Below, piece after piece: positions 35,311-44,292 of a DNA stretch of 64,000 nucleotides. The stretch comes from VRUE01 sp963796705 (GTDB lineage Bacteria > Actinomycetota > Thermoleophilia > Solirubrobacterales > 70-9), in assembly GCA_963796705.1 (NCBI GenBank), contig CAWCMK010000008.1:62001-126000 (forward strand). The letters are read 5' to 3'. The translations under genes were made by a program, and so were the position numbers. The notes under the pieces were generated by a model. It was not told the DNA's origin. It saw only the letters and a list, made by a program, of their open reading frames with translations, and made no database searches. Position 1 is the stretch's first letter. Each line of letters opens with the position of its first letter.

Positions 35311-35556
35311 GCCACCGGCGACCTCCTCGGGAAGCAGACCGATTCCGCTGCGCCCATCGCTCCTTCGTGAAGCGCGCCACGGCGAGCCTGAGATGGACGC
35401 TCGGCCCCGCCTCGATCGTCGCCCGACGGCCGCTAAGAGCAAGCTCCTAAGCGCCGCCTGAGTCATGGTTTCTGGGTTTAGAAGGTCCGGAAAGGGCACC
35501 CCTACGATGGGGACCCGACCCAATGGATCGAGAAGTGCGGCCCCAGGGGAACTTGG

Positions 35557-36930
35557 CTAGCTCGCGGATTCCAGCTCCTCCTCGACGATCGTCCGCAGCA
35601 CTTCTGTGACTCTGGGGTCGAACTGTGTCCCGGCGCAGTCGCTCAACTCCTGGATCGCCTTCGCGACCGGCATCGCCTTGCGGTAGGAACGGTTGGTTGT
35701 CATCGCACTGTAGGCGTCACAGCAGGTCACGATCCGGGCCTCGATCGGAATTTCCTCGCCAGCGAGCCCGTCGGGATAGCCGCTGCCGTCGTAGTGCTCA
35801 TGCGATGAGCGGACAATCCGTCCTACCTCGGCGAGGACGCCACCCACCCGGTTCAGCATCCTCTCGCCCTCGATCGTGTGTCTGTGCATGATCTTCCACT
35901 GCTCATCGTCCAGCGGCCCGGGCTTGTTGATGATCTCCTTGGGCACGGCGACCTTGCCGACATCGTGCAGGAGGGCCGCGAACTCGGTCTTGCGTCGCTG
36001 GCGGAAATCGAGCCCGAGACTGTCGGCGACCGCGAGGGAGAGGTCAACCACTCCGCGGCTGTGGCTGCCGGTGTAGGCGTCATCGGCCTCGACCACATCG
36101 CCCAGGAGAAGCGCAGTTCCCTGGTATGCCTCGCTCAGCGCGAGCGCCTGGTCGATGCGAGCCTCTCGCTCGTGCGAGAGAACGGCCAGCACCGCCGCCA
36201 AGGGGATCACCAACAGGCAGATGGCGGGCCCGAGCTCTATCGCGGCAAAGGCCGCCAGCAGCCCAACCGGGGCAAGGGCCCCATCGAGCGCGTAGACGGG
36301 GATCATTAACCGCAAGCCGGCGCCGGGATCGGTTCCGTCGATCAAACGCGCCCGAATCGACGTCGCACCGAAGTCAAATGCGAACTGAGCCAGCAAGGCG
36401 ATCGCGTATATGGGCCACTCCCCCCAGGAAAAGATCTGGGCGCCCGCGAGGATCAGGACCAAGGCTGGGCCGATTGCGTGCCAGCAATCGGCGAAAACGT
36501 GGAAGGCGCGGTGGATGCTCGTCTTCCCAGTTAGGTAATCGACCAGGCGTCCCAGAACCCAGCTGAGGCTGACGATAAGGGGGACAGCCGGCGTTGGGAG
36601 GAGGAAGAGCATCGGGACCAGAACCAGCTCGGTTGGCACCGTGTAGCCGTCGGCGATGTCGAATTTGGCCCGGCAGGCAATCGTGTAGGCGGCGATGAGA
36701 AACAGGAGCGGGGCTGCTTCGAGCGAGCGCGGCGAGGGGATCAGCAGCGCCATCGTCAGCGCGACGATCACGAACGCCCCTGCCATCCCGGCCTCCACCA
36801 AACGCTCGCGCCCGTCGGCCCTCAGCAGGGCGCGAGTGCGGCCAACGGCGAAGAGACGCTCGCCCTCCAATGTTTCTGGAATGGTTGTCATTGCAGTCCC
36901 ACCGACGAAGCGCATAACTCCTATCGGCAC
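35557..36930 (-). CDS. Membrane HD-GYP c-di-GMP phosphodiesterase
   Basis: A 457-residue protein. A seven-helix-type hydrophobic sensor region (about 48–255) is followed by an HD-GYP domain. The metal motif HDVGK is at 322–326, upstream GSHSRGV provides a further His, and the GYP motif lies in HEHYDGSGYP (377–386). It should hydrolyse c-di-GMP to GMP or pGpG at the membrane. The longest start is GTG 36930; ATGs at 36915 and 36891 are alternatives. A c-di-GMP riboswitch lies about 135 bp away on the opposite strand, so enzyme and sensor share one locus. Confidence 0.9.
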   Translation of the reverse strand: MPIGVMRFVGGTAMTTIPETLEGERLFAVGRTRALLRADGRERLVEAGMAGAFVIVALTMALLIPSPRSLEAAPLLFLIAAYTIACRAKFDIADGYTVPTELVLVPMLFLLPTPAVPLIVSLSWVLGRLVDYLTGKTSIHRAFHVFADCWHAIGPALVLILAGAQIFSWGEWPIYAIALLAQFAFDFGATSIRARLIDGTDPGAGLRLMIPVYALDGALAPVGLLAAFAAIELGPAICLLVIPLAAVLAVLSHEREARIDQALALSEAYQGTALLLGDVVEADDAYTGSHSRGVVDLSLAVADSLGLDFRQRRKTEFAALLHDVGKVAVPKEIINKPGPLDDEQWKIMHRHTIEGERMLNRVGGVLAEVGRIVRSSHEHYDGSGYPDGLAGEEIPIEARIVTCCDAYSAMTTNRSYRKAMPVAKAIQELSDCAGTQFDPRVTEVLRTIVEEELESAS

Positions 36931-36992
36931 CCGGCACCCACCGCTTAGACGTGAAGTGAAGTCACCGGCGACGAATCATCGACACCAAGAAT

Positions 36993-37023
36993 TTGTGGAC
37001 ATCTGTTCGATCTTTTTCATATA
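36993..37023 (+). promoter_or_regulatory. Candidate promoter for the riboswitch transcript
   Basis: TTGTGG, then 18–19 bp, then TCATATA, in a locally AT-rich stretch. Transcription would begin near 37030, about 35 nt before the riboswitch aptamer. Confidence 0.4.
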
Positions 37024-37065
37024 GGTGACGCGCGGGTCGATGCAATTTCCGGCAGACACAACTCA

Positions 37066-37153
37066 TCAGTCAGCTGAATAAGGGCAAACCTGTCGCGAGG
37101 CGGGGGCGCAAAGTCAGAGGTCTCGGGCTTTCCGCGCGAGATGGCTCGACTGC
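37066..37153 (+). ncRNA. Cyclic di-GMP-I (GEMM-I) riboswitch aptamer
   Basis: The GEMM-I landmarks occur in order. AGGGCAAACC is at 37081–37090. A helix CCTGTC/GGCGGG is closed by a GCGA (GNRA) tetraloop. GGCGCAAAGTC follows (37105–37115), then an arm TCTCG/CGAGA and ATGGC. The closing stem pairs CAGTC·AGCT (37067–37075) with GGCT·C·GACTG (37143–37152). A terminator starts at the next base, so ligand binding can steer it. The target is the secreted-protein gene at 37212. Confidence 0.85.
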
Positions 37154-37182
37154 CAGCTTGGCCGGAGCGGCCAGGCTGTTTT
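37154..37182 (+). terminator. Riboswitch expression-platform terminator
   Basis: CAGCTTGGCCG and CGGCCAGGCTG pair over 11 bp (one G·U) around a GAG loop, followed directly by TTTT (37179–37182). It abuts the aptamer's closing stem and lies 29 bp before the ATG. Confidence 0.8.
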
Positions 37183-37211
37183 GCATGCGACCACGAAAGG
37201 ATTTTGCCCAA

Positions 37212-37856
37212 ATGAAGCTCAACACCAAGACACGTGACTTTGTGTCCGGTTTTCGAGTGCCCCGCGTCGGCCGCCTGAGTCTCGGGATCCTCTGCTCTTT
37301 CGTCGTGCTTGCGGCTCTTGCTGGCACCGCTCAGGCCTGTTCGTCAGCCGGCGCCAAGCAGGCCTTCAACGCTTGGGGCGATCAGCGCTACTACGTCCTC
37401 GCCCCCGATGGCGGCTTCGAGGGTGGCGCCCACGGATGGAGGCTCACAGGCGGCGCCCAGGTCGCAGCGGGCAACGAGTCCTACGATCTCAGTAGCGCGG
37501 CCGACCGAAGTTCGCTCTCACTGCCAGCGGGAAGCTCAGCCGGCAGTCCGCCGATTTGCATGGCCATCGACACCCCGGTCTTTCGGATGATGGCTCGCAA
37601 CACCGGCGACCCGAGATCGCGCCTGCAGGTGACGGCCAACTACGAGCTGCTCGGTCTTATCCACACCCAGACCGTCGGCATAGTCACCGCAGGACCTGTC
37701 TGGGCGCCGACAAAGCCCCAATCGACCGTACTTACCCTCTCGACGTTGGTCGGCACCCTGATCCCGAGCGCGATCGAACTTCGCGTCGAGCCTCTTGACT
37801 CGATCGGGAGGTGGCAGATCGATGACGTCTACGTCGATCCGTTCGCTCGTCACTGA
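37212..37856 (+). CDS. Riboswitch-controlled secreted protein, unknown function
   Basis: A 214-residue exported protein. A signal peptide (about 1–43, GTAQA/CSS) is followed by a beta-rich domain. This starts ACSSAGAKQAFNAWGD, contains PDGGFEGGAHGWRLTGGAQV (a carbohydrate-binding-like opening) and ends WQIDDVYVDPF, the usual end of a jelly-roll CBM-type domain. I infer a surface or matrix protein. ATG 37212 is chosen over earlier in-frame starts at 37158 and 37185, because those lie within or just after the terminator and would lengthen the signal peptide. Regulation by c-di-GMP is expected. Confidence 0.75.
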   Translation: MKLNTKTRDFVSGFRVPRVGRLSLGILCSFVVLAALAGTAQACSSAGAKQAFNAWGDQRYYVLAPDGGFEGGAHGWRLTGGAQVAAGNESYDLSSAADRSSLSLPAGSSAGSPPICMAIDTPVFRMMARNTGDPRSRLQVTANYELLGLIHTQTVGIVTAGPVWAPTKPQSTVLTLSTLVGTLIPSAIELRVEPLDSIGRWQIDDVYVDPFARH

Positions 37857-38546
37857 TCGGGCCCGTGATATGCGCACATCCTCGAAGGGGCCTTGAGGAT
37901 GGATACGGGCCCTCTCGATCTGAGCGGCTCTTCTGGTAGCGAGCCTTCAAAGCCGACCCGCCGTGATCACCTCCACTGTGGGGATGCGTCGTTCGTGCTT
38001 GCTCGGAGGTGCTGTGACCGCGCCGATGGTGCTTAGCTCGGCGGCGGCGGTGTTCGTCCAACCGCCGCCGATCGAGCTCCACTCGCCCGACGCGGTGTCG
38101 GTGTAGCCCCCGCTGACCGAACTCCAGCCGCACTCGCTTTGTTCTCGTCGTCGCCGCTCACCGCCGCGTAGTTGCCGCCCGCGGTGTTGGCATAGGTCAC
38201 TTCTCGGGCCAGATGGCTGACAAGTGGTTACCTCGATTGGATGGGTCAGAGGAAGTGCCCGTCCAAGGCAACGTCTGCGGCCCGATCAACATCGCACCAC
38301 CCATTCGGAGACGGAGCGGTTGCTGTGCCGGTTTCCAGGCTGGCGTTTCGGCGAAGACGTCACGTCGGTACGGCGATGGCTAGAGCAAACGCATCGCCCG
38401 CTCGTCCCGAGGGTCGAGTCGTGAGCTGCTCGCTGGGTCCAGGCAAATTCGGGAGGTCTAGGTACCCGATGACGATTTCATCGACCGCCTTGCAAGCGAG
38501 CGGGCAGAGGGCTAATCAGGTCGGAAACCAATTCAACGGGGGCCGA
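37857..38546. other. Gene-poor degraded region
   Basis: About 690 bp without an intact gene. The minus strand holds the repeat-protein relic described separately (38030–38203). The remaining plus-strand frames are short, contain stops, and match nothing I recognise. One (38224–38424) has a weak transposase-like helix pattern. Confidence 0.5.
38030..38203 (-). pseudogene. Frameshifted relic of a YadA-head-like repeat protein
   Basis: Read on the minus strand, one frame gives VTYANTAGGNYAAVSG. After a one-base shift another frame gives WSSVSGGYTDTASGEWSS then IGGGWTNTA. These are the SG.xNTASG.(W/Y)(S/A)(S/A)(V/I)SGG repeats of trimeric-autotransporter-head or Hep_Hag-like beta-rolls. No intact start, anchor or full-length frame remains. 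Confidence 0.6.
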
Positions 38547-38567
38547 GCCTGTTCATGCCCGGCCCCC
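38538..38567 (-). terminator. Terminator-like hairpin for the lipoprotein gene
   Basis: Arms GGGGGCCG and CGGCCCCC (8 bp, 14-nt loop) lie 30 bp past the stop of the minus-strand lipoprotein gene. On that strand GTTGAATT follows. Confidence 0.5.
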
Positions 38568-38596
38568 TGTTGGGACGGTAGAAACGAGCGGCTTCG

Positions 38597-39091
38597 CTAG
38601 GGCAGTATGTAATTGAATGTGAGGGTTTCGGGAGCGTTTTCGCCGCTGCCGTTTGGCTTCGAACTGAAGGTGCCGACGGCGCCGGCATATTTTCCGGTAC
38701 CCCCGACGATCGCTCCCGTGACGCCGTTGCCGACCTTGCCTCCCACGTTCAGCGCAAAGCCACCGCCGGGCACCGAGGCGGTACCCGTGCAGGTGCCGTT
38801 CAGTTCTTCGCCGGGGGAAGGCTTGGTGGCAACGCACATTGCGTTGATTTCGCCGACGGTGTTCCCCGAGGAGTCTTCGAGTGGCGTTGAGAAGGCAAAG
38901 CCGTTGCCGGCTTCGACGCCCTTCTTGCTGGCATTGCCGATAAGACCAAAGGTCTTCCCGGTTTCTCCGCCTGGTTCGATCAGCTTCAGGGTTCCTTCTT
39001 CGCCGTGTGTGCTCGATGACCCGCAGCCGGCAACGATGACCGCCAAGGCCACGACTGCCAGCACGGGCACAGCTATTCTGATGCGCTTCAT
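38597..39091 (-). CDS. Lipoprotein with an allene-oxide-cyclase/dirigent-like barrel
   Basis: A 164-residue protein with lipobox VAGC (C23). After a Ser linker come beta strands ending in GTCTGTASVPGGGFALNVG and VGGTGKYAGAVGTFSSKP. The GTGxYxGAxG turn is typical of allene-oxide-cyclase-like and dirigent-like beta barrels. No enzyme activity can be assigned. ATG 39091 follows a GAGGAAAG site and is preferred to the extension at 39124. A terminator hairpin lies just past its stop. Confidence 0.72.
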   Translation of the reverse strand: MKRIRIAVPVLAVVALAVIVAGCGSSSTHGEEGTLKLIEPGGETGKTFGLIGNASKKGVEAGNGFAFSTPLEDSSGNTVGEINAMCVATKPSPGEELNGTCTGTASVPGGGFALNVGGKVGNGVTGAIVGGTGKYAGAVGTFSSKPNGSGENAPETLTFNYILP

Positions 39092-39384
39092 TTCTCTTTC
39101 CTCCATGTAGATCCCCGGTATCACAGTTAGTCATATCCGATTCAGCGCGGAGGTGCTGCGTCCGCCGATCAGCCGCCGTGGTGCGGGACTCGGGCACCAG
39201 AGGGGTGGTTTAGGACGCGCGCGCCGCACTCCGGGTTCCTCGGAGCTCACAAGCCGCGCAACGATCCAACCGGGGAAGGTGTATTCCCTGGCTCCGAGCA
39301 GAGGCGCACATGTATGCCCTAGAAGATGAAGGCCTCGACGACGCGGCGAGCATTCTCGGCCGCGAGGGGCCCGAAGCGAAGTGT

Positions 39385-39579
39385 TCAGCCACCATCTAGC
39401 TCCTGACGGATGCTGTAACGGACTCCGGCACGACGAAGCGCTGCCTCGTGAACCTCGAGATCAAAATGCCCCGATAATCCCTGAAAGGTCGCATCGACCC
39501 CGTAGGTGCCCGAATCCGTCGGCCAGAAGGTGACTCGATCCGCGCGCGGACCCATGGCTACGTCGAGCTCAACGGACAT
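39385..39579 (-). CDS. Small hypothetical protein downstream of a methyltransferase
   Basis: A 64-residue acidic protein with no hydrophobic segment and no recognisable family. A GAGGG at good spacing precedes the ATG, and the gene starts 21 bp after the methyltransferase stop on the same strand, so the two may be co-transcribed. Composition is coding-like, but the size leaves doubt. Confidence 0.45.
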   Translation of the reverse strand: MSVELDVAMGPRADRVTFWPTDSGTYGVDATFQGLSGHFDLEVHEAALRRAGVRYSIRQELDGG

Positions 39580-39600
39580 CGGATTCGCCCTCGGAGTTAC

Positions 39601-40242
39601 TCAACCCGGGAGCGTCGCGCTCCCTCGCACGAGCGGCCGAACTATCGGCGGCGCCTTTGGCATCCGGGAGCCCTCGAAGCTCTCCAGGCTCAGTGGCGAG
39701 GCTTCGATCCTCGCAACGGTGTCCCGGTTACAGCGACAGCCGTCGGCAAAGAAGCGCCACGGTACCTCGAGCCGATCCTGCCAGCGGGCCAGGTCGGGCT
39801 CGCCGGCGCGGACATGCTCGAGGAACAGCAGCCGGCCCCCCGGGCGCAGCACTCGAGCCGCCTCCGCGAGCGCCGCGGCTGGGTCAGGGACCGTGCAGAG
39901 GACAAGGGTGAAGACCACCGTGTCGACGCTGTCGTCCTCGAGTGGAAGGTTTTCGGCGGGTGCCTCGAGGACCCGCGCCGGGCGCTGTGCCGCCGCCGCC
40001 TTTGGCCGCAGCTTGGCGAGCATGTGCGGGTCGGGCTCGGCGACCAGCAGCTCCTCCACCGCCTCCGGGTAGAGCCCCAGATTCGCCCCCGTGCCGGCAC
40101 CGATATCCAGGGTGCGTCCGCGCGCCTGGGAGAGCAGCTGGCGCCGCATCTCGCGCAGCCCTGCATCTTCGGTCCCCCGCAGCATCCGGTCATACAGTGC
40201 GGTGAAGACCCTCCCCCACGTCGCGCCATAGATACGTCCCAT
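39601..40242 (-). CDS. SAM-dependent methyltransferase, UbiE-like
   Basis: A 213-residue class I methyltransferase. Motif I is LDIGAGTGANLGLYP, VAEPDPHML follows, then ENLPLEDDSVDTVVFTLVLCTVPDP and VLRPGGRLLFLEHV. The last is characteristic of the UbiE/COQ5-like and phospholipid methyltransferase groups. The CRCNRDT segment near the C-terminus is typical of the small-molecule branch. ATG at 40242. Substrate unknown. Confidence 0.85.
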   Translation of the reverse strand: MGRIYGATWGRVFTALYDRMLRGTEDAGLREMRRQLLSQARGRTLDIGAGTGANLGLYPEAVEELLVAEPDPHMLAKLRPKAAAAQRPARVLEAPAENLPLEDDSVDTVVFTLVLCTVPDPAAALAEAARVLRPGGRLLFLEHVRAGEPDLARWQDRLEVPWRFFADGCRCNRDTVARIEASPLSLESFEGSRMPKAPPIVRPLVRGSATLPG

Positions 40243-40246
40243 GGTC

Positions 40247-42325
40247 TTAGTGGCGCGCTTTCAATTTCAGTTTGAAATCAACGCTGCTTGAATTGAGGCC
40301 GGGCGGGCGGGCCCAGACACGCATCATCGCGAATTTGATCCGCGGGTTCCTCAGGGCACGCCGGAGGGTCTTCGGGAGCTTCAGCTTGAAGACCACCAGG
40401 CCCTTGCTGCCGGCCTTGCGCTTGGCCTTCAGATGGGCTTTGCCGACCCTCAGCCTGAGCTCGACGATCGTCGAGCTCGGCAGGCCATGGACCCTGACGG
40501 TCAGCCTTCGCGAGCGCCGCGTCAAACGCGCCCCGCTGATCTGTTTTCGCCGCAGTTTGAAGCGCTTTCGCTTCACCGCCGCCTTTGCCGTTTCTTGAGC
40601 CGGTGTCGTGAAGCTCCCTTCGGGCCCCAAGACTTCGCCGCCGAGGCCTTCCTGCTCGACCCTGAAGCGGTAGTGGTAGGTGGTCCCCGCTTCGAGGTCC
40701 ACGACCCGCAGGATCGCGTTCTGAGAGCCGCTCGCGGCGAGTTTTTCGGGTGCGCCCAATTGGGGGCTGTCCGGGGTTACCGGGGCATTCGCTTCGATCT
40801 CGATGCCGTAGTAGCTGGCGAGCCCCTCGGGATCGATCGTCGCCGGCAGGGTCGCGGCATGCTCGCCGGCGACCACAGGGGTGCCGTTCGCGATCGACGG
40901 CAGGGGGTTCGTGAGCGCTTCGGTCATCGTCGTCTGATCGGCTGAGGTGGCGCTGCCATAGGGGGTCGTGATCGTCACCCTGTAGTGGTAAAGGGTGCTC
41001 GGCGCCAGGTCCCCTAGAGATGTCTTGGTCGCGGTTTCCCCTTCGCCGAGTTGCAGGTAGCGGTCATCGATCTGCATCCCGTAGGAGCTGGTCGGGCCGT
41101 ATTCGATCCGCATCCGTCCGGCCGCCCCGCCGTCGTTGTAGTAGACGAAGATCAGTGCCGAGGTGCTCACCGGCCCCGCGACTGGGGGTTTTGTGAGCGT
41201 CGGCGCAGCGCAGGGTGGCCCGGTGGTGACGTCGATCGAGGCGGTGGCCGGCGTCGGGTCGACGTTGGTGGCGTCATCCAGAGCGGCGGCGTGGAAGGTG
41301 TGGTGGCCGGCGCAGAGATGTTCGAAGGTGCTCGTCGGATTACAGACGATCGTCGGCTCGTCGTCGAGCCCGCACATCACATACGGCCCCTGGTAGCGCT
41401 CGGTGCCCGCGACCGACCAGCTCGCAGTCTGGGTCGCGATGCTGCCGCTCGGGCCGGAGAGGAGCTCGGTGTCGGGTGGCGTCGTGTCGATCGTGAATCG
41501 CTCGACGACGGGCGTCGGGTCGGCGATCCCGCCGGCGAGGGCGCGGGCCTTGAAGACGTGCGTCGAGCCCGGCGCCAGTTCATCGTAGGAGACGGTCGTC
41601 GCGCAGGCGGTAAACGGTGCCCCGTCGAGCGAGCATTCGAATGAGGCCCCGGGGGTCTGGGAGGAGAGCGCAAAGCTGGCGCTGTGGCGGGGGCCGCTGC
41701 GCACCCCCGGGCTGGTCTGCTCGGTGTTGATCACATCAGACAGTGAGGACTCGCGGATCACTTCGGTCTCGGGCGCCGGCCGGCCATGCGCGGCGCCGGC
41801 GTAGGCGCGCAGGTAAAAGGAACCCTGCTGGCCCTGATAGCCGGTCACATCGACGTGATAGACGACGCCCCCGGTGGCGTTGAAGCTGAACTGGCTCGAG
41901 CCACCCGAGACGCCCGGGCATTTGCTGCCCTGGAGGCTGTAGCCGATTTCGCTGAGCGAGCCCAGGGTGCCGGTGTAGACGCCGATGACGCTGGGGAAAT
42001 CCGTTCCCCCGTCGCAGGTCTCGAGCGTGTATTCGCCGCTTGAGGGAGGTTGGAAGGTGTACCACACCGAGGCCCCGCAGTCAGGACCGTCGGCGATTGT
42101 CGCGCAGCCGTAGGACTGAGAGGAGTTCGTCGGATTCGGCTCGCCGGCTTCGACCGTCGCGTCGACGTTCGAGGCGGATTGATCTTCATCGAGCGCCAAC
42201 GGAATCGCCGCGGCGAAGGCATCGTTGCTGGGCGCCGCGGCCTGTGCGGAGCCCACCGCAAGCAGCCCCGCGAGCGCGACCGCGCAGGTGACGGCGAGCT
42301 GTCTCTTGATCACCCTTCTCCCCAT
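40247..42325 (-). CDS. Large secreted protein with Fn3-like modules
   Basis: A 692-residue exported protein. A signal peptide (about 1–30, GSAQAA) is followed by an N-terminal domain APSNDAFAAAIPL…GASVWYTFQPPSSGEYTLETC (about 30–180), typical of secreted pre-peptidase-like beta domains. Two Ig-like modules with FECSLDGAPFTAC and TIDTTPPDTELLSGPSG follow, then two Fn3-like modules and a very basic Lys/Arg C-terminus (about 590–692). Divergent from the kdpD-type kinase with a 78-bp gap. Probably a surface protein; ligand unknown. Confidence 0.75.
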   Translation of the reverse strand: MGRRVIKRQLAVTCAVALAGLLAVGSAQAAAPSNDAFAAAIPLALDEDQSASNVDATVEAGEPNPTNSSQSYGCATIADGPDCGASVWYTFQPPSSGEYTLETCDGGTDFPSVIGVYTGTLGSLSEIGYSLQGSKCPGVSGGSSQFSFNATGGVVYHVDVTGYQGQQGSFYLRAYAGAAHGRPAPETEVIRESSLSDVINTEQTSPGVRSGPRHSASFALSSQTPGASFECSLDGAPFTACATTVSYDELAPGSTHVFKARALAGGIADPTPVVERFTIDTTPPDTELLSGPSGSIATQTASWSVAGTERYQGPYVMCGLDDEPTIVCNPTSTFEHLCAGHHTFHAAALDDATNVDPTPATASIDVTTGPPCAAPTLTKPPVAGPVSTSALIFVYYNDGGAAGRMRIEYGPTSSYGMQIDDRYLQLGEGETATKTSLGDLAPSTLYHYRVTITTPYGSATSADQTTMTEALTNPLPSIANGTPVVAGEHAATLPATIDPEGLASYYGIEIEANAPVTPDSPQLGAPEKLAASGSQNAILRVVDLEAGTTYHYRFRVEQEGLGGEVLGPEGSFTTPAQETAKAAVKRKRFKLRRKQISGARLTRRSRRLTVRVHGLPSSTIVELRLRVGKAHLKAKRKAGSKGLVVFKLKLPKTLRRALRNPRIKFAMMRVWARPPGLNSSSVDFKLKLKARH

Positions 42326-42403
42326 TCCGACGGCGCCTCGAGGCTACAGCCGCGCGCCGATCCGGGCAAGGGCCGAGGAGCCACGCAGGAGTACGCTCGG
42401 CGG

Positions 42404-43600
42404 ATGAGCGATGATTCGATCGCGGGGCGCGGCCGAGTGCGCCCCGAGTCTCAGGCGGTGGGCCTCGCCGTGGCGATTGCCTGCGTCGCCCTCTCCACCC
42501 TGCTGATCTATCCGCTGCGGACGATCGCGCCGCCCGCCTCGGCGGCGGTCATCTACCTGTTGGGCGTGCTGGTCGTCTCCACCTACTGGGGCCTCGGGCT
42601 GGGCGTGCTGACCGCGGTTCTCAGCACCCTGGCCTTCAACTTCTTCCACATCCCGCCGGAGGGAACCCTGGACGTCGCCAGGGGCGAAAACTGGGTGGCG
42701 CTTGCGGTCTTTTTGGCCGCGGCGGTGCTGGTCAGCTCGTTGGCCGAGCAGTCTCGGGCCCGCGCCGAGGAGGCCGAGCGGCGCCGCGGCGAGGCCGGCC
42801 GCGCCACGGCGGCGGCCCTGGCTCTGCTCTTGGATCGCGAACGACTGCAGTCGGCGACGATCGAGACGGAGGCGCTGAGGCGCAGCGATGAGGTCAAGAC
42901 GGCGCTGCTGCGAGCCGTCTCCCATGACCTGCGCTCTCCCTTGACGGCGATCATGGCGGCCGGGGACGCGCTCGCGGCCGAGCGGATCGACGACGCCGAC
43001 CGACGCGCGCTGGCGGAGGCCGTCACGGCCGAGTCATCGCGCCTCTCGAGCCTCGTCGACAAGCTCCTCGACCTCTCGCGGCTGGAAGGAGGGCACGCGC
43101 ATCCGCGCCTTGATTGGTGCTCGATCGAGGAGGTGGTCAGCGCCGCGGTCGAGGATCTCGGTGAGCGTGCCGGGCTGGTCCGGGTCGCGATCGACCCCGA
43201 GATCCCGTTCGTGCGCGCCGACGCTGCCCAGCTCGAGCGAGCGATCGCCAACCTGCTCGAGAACGCGGTGCGCTTCTCGGTCGATGAGCAGGCACTGGTC
43301 CGCGCCCGGGCGCTCAAGGATCAGGTCGCGATCCGCGTCGTGGACCGCGGCCCCGGCATCCCCCACGGCGAGCTGGAGCGAATCTTTGAGCCCTTCTACC
43401 AGGGGCCCGAGGATCGCCCGCACGAGGGATCGGGGCTTGGGCTGGCGATCGTCCGCGGCCTGGTCGAGGTCAACGGCGGCCGTGTCTGGGCGGAGTCAAT
43501 GCCGGGCCAGGGAACGACCTTCGTGATCGAGCTACCGCTGGAGCCGCTCGGTCCTCCCACCGAGCACCAACCAGAGGCCCAGACTCAGGGAACCCGGTGA
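42404..43600 (+). CDS. kdpD: KdpD-like sensor histidine kinase lacking the N-terminal KdpD domain
   Basis: A 398-residue kinase. The DUF4118 four-helix membrane block (about 15–110) resembles the middle of KdpD. A coiled linker, the HisKA box SHDLRSPLTA with phospho-acceptor H174, and a HATPase domain (NLLENAVRFS, DRGPGIP, GSGLGLAIV) follow. The KdpD Walker-A/Usp input part is absent and is found as a separate gene at 53213. It overlaps kdpE by GTGA. It should control kdp expression in response to potassium or turgor. Confidence 0.88.
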   Translation: MSDDSIAGRGRVRPESQAVGLAVAIACVALSTLLIYPLRTIAPPASAAVIYLLGVLVVSTYWGLGLGVLTAVLSTLAFNFFHIPPEGTLDVARGENWVALAVFLAAAVLVSSLAEQSRARAEEAERRRGEAGRATAAALALLLDRERLQSATIETEALRRSDEVKTALLRAVSHDLRSPLTAIMAAGDALAAERIDDADRRALAEAVTAESSRLSSLVDKLLDLSRLEGGHAHPRLDWCSIEEVVSAAVEDLGERAGLVRVAIDPEIPFVRADAAQLERAIANLLENAVRFSVDEQALVRARALKDQVAIRVVDRGPGIPHGELERIFEPFYQGPEDRPHEGSGLGLAIVRGLVEVNGGRVWAESMPGQGTTFVIELPLEPLGPPTEHQPEAQTQGTR

Positions 43601-44292
43601 ACGGCGCCCGCGGGGCGCCGCCACCGACGGTTCTCGTCTGCGATGACGAGCCCCAGATCCTGCGTGCCTTGAAGGTGATTCTGCGCGAGGCCGGCTTTCT
43701 CGCGCTCGGCACCGAAACCGCAAAGGAGGCGCTTGACGCCGCCTCAGTGAAGGCCCCTGACGCGGCGATCATCGACCTCGTGCTTCCCGATGGCGACGGC
43801 GTCGAGGTTTGCGCCCGACTGCGCTCCTGGAGCGAGATGCCGATCCTCGTCCTCTCCGCGGTCGGGGAGGAGGATCAGAAGGTTCGGGCCCTGGAGGCGG
43901 GCGCCGACGATTACGTGACCAAGCCCTTCGGTCCCAAGGAGCTGGTCGCGAGGTTGCGGGCCGCGATGCGCCGGGCGCCGGGCGCCGCCGAGCAGCCGAT
44001 CGTCGATCTCGACGGCCTGCGGCTCGATCTGGCCGGGCATTCGGTCAGCCGCGGAGACGAGGAGATCCACCTGACGCCAACCGAGTTCAAGCTGCTGGCG
44101 ACGCTGGTCCGCAATCGTGGCCGGCTGATGACCCACCGGGCCCTGCTGACCGAGGTCTGGGGTACGGCCTGGGCGGATGACACGGCGACGCTGCGCACCC
44201 ATGTCGCCAACCTGCGCCGCAAGATCGAACCGGCCGAGGGCGAGCGCCTGATTCGCACCGACCCCGGGGTCGGCTACCGGATCGCGATCTAG
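43597..44292 (+). CDS. kdpE: Response regulator KdpE
   Basis: A 231-residue OmpR/PhoB-type regulator. The receiver domain has the acidic pocket VCDDEP and phospho-acceptor D60 (IIDLVLPDGDG), with the conserved Lys in VTKPFGPKEL. A winged-helix DNA-binding domain follows (HLTPTEFKLLATLVRNRGRLMTHR…LRRKIEP). GTG start overlaps the kinase stop. Target: the kdpFACB operon 4.2 kb downstream. Confidence 0.92.
   Translation: MNGARGAPPPTVLVCDDEPQILRALKVILREAGFLALGTETAKEALDAASVKAPDAAIIDLVLPDGDGVEVCARLRSWSEMPILVLSAVGEEDQKVRALEAGADDYVTKPFGPKELVARLRAAMRRAPGAAEQPIVDLDGLRLDLAGHSVSRGDEEIHLTPTEFKLLATLVRNRGRLMTHRALLTEVWGTAWADDTATLRTHVANLRRKIEPAEGERLIRTDPGVGYRIAI

Noticed and set aside
38224..38424. A short plus-strand frame with a weak transposase-like helix pattern
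   Set aside because: The resemblance to IS481-type N-termini is too weak and spread over different frames to call.
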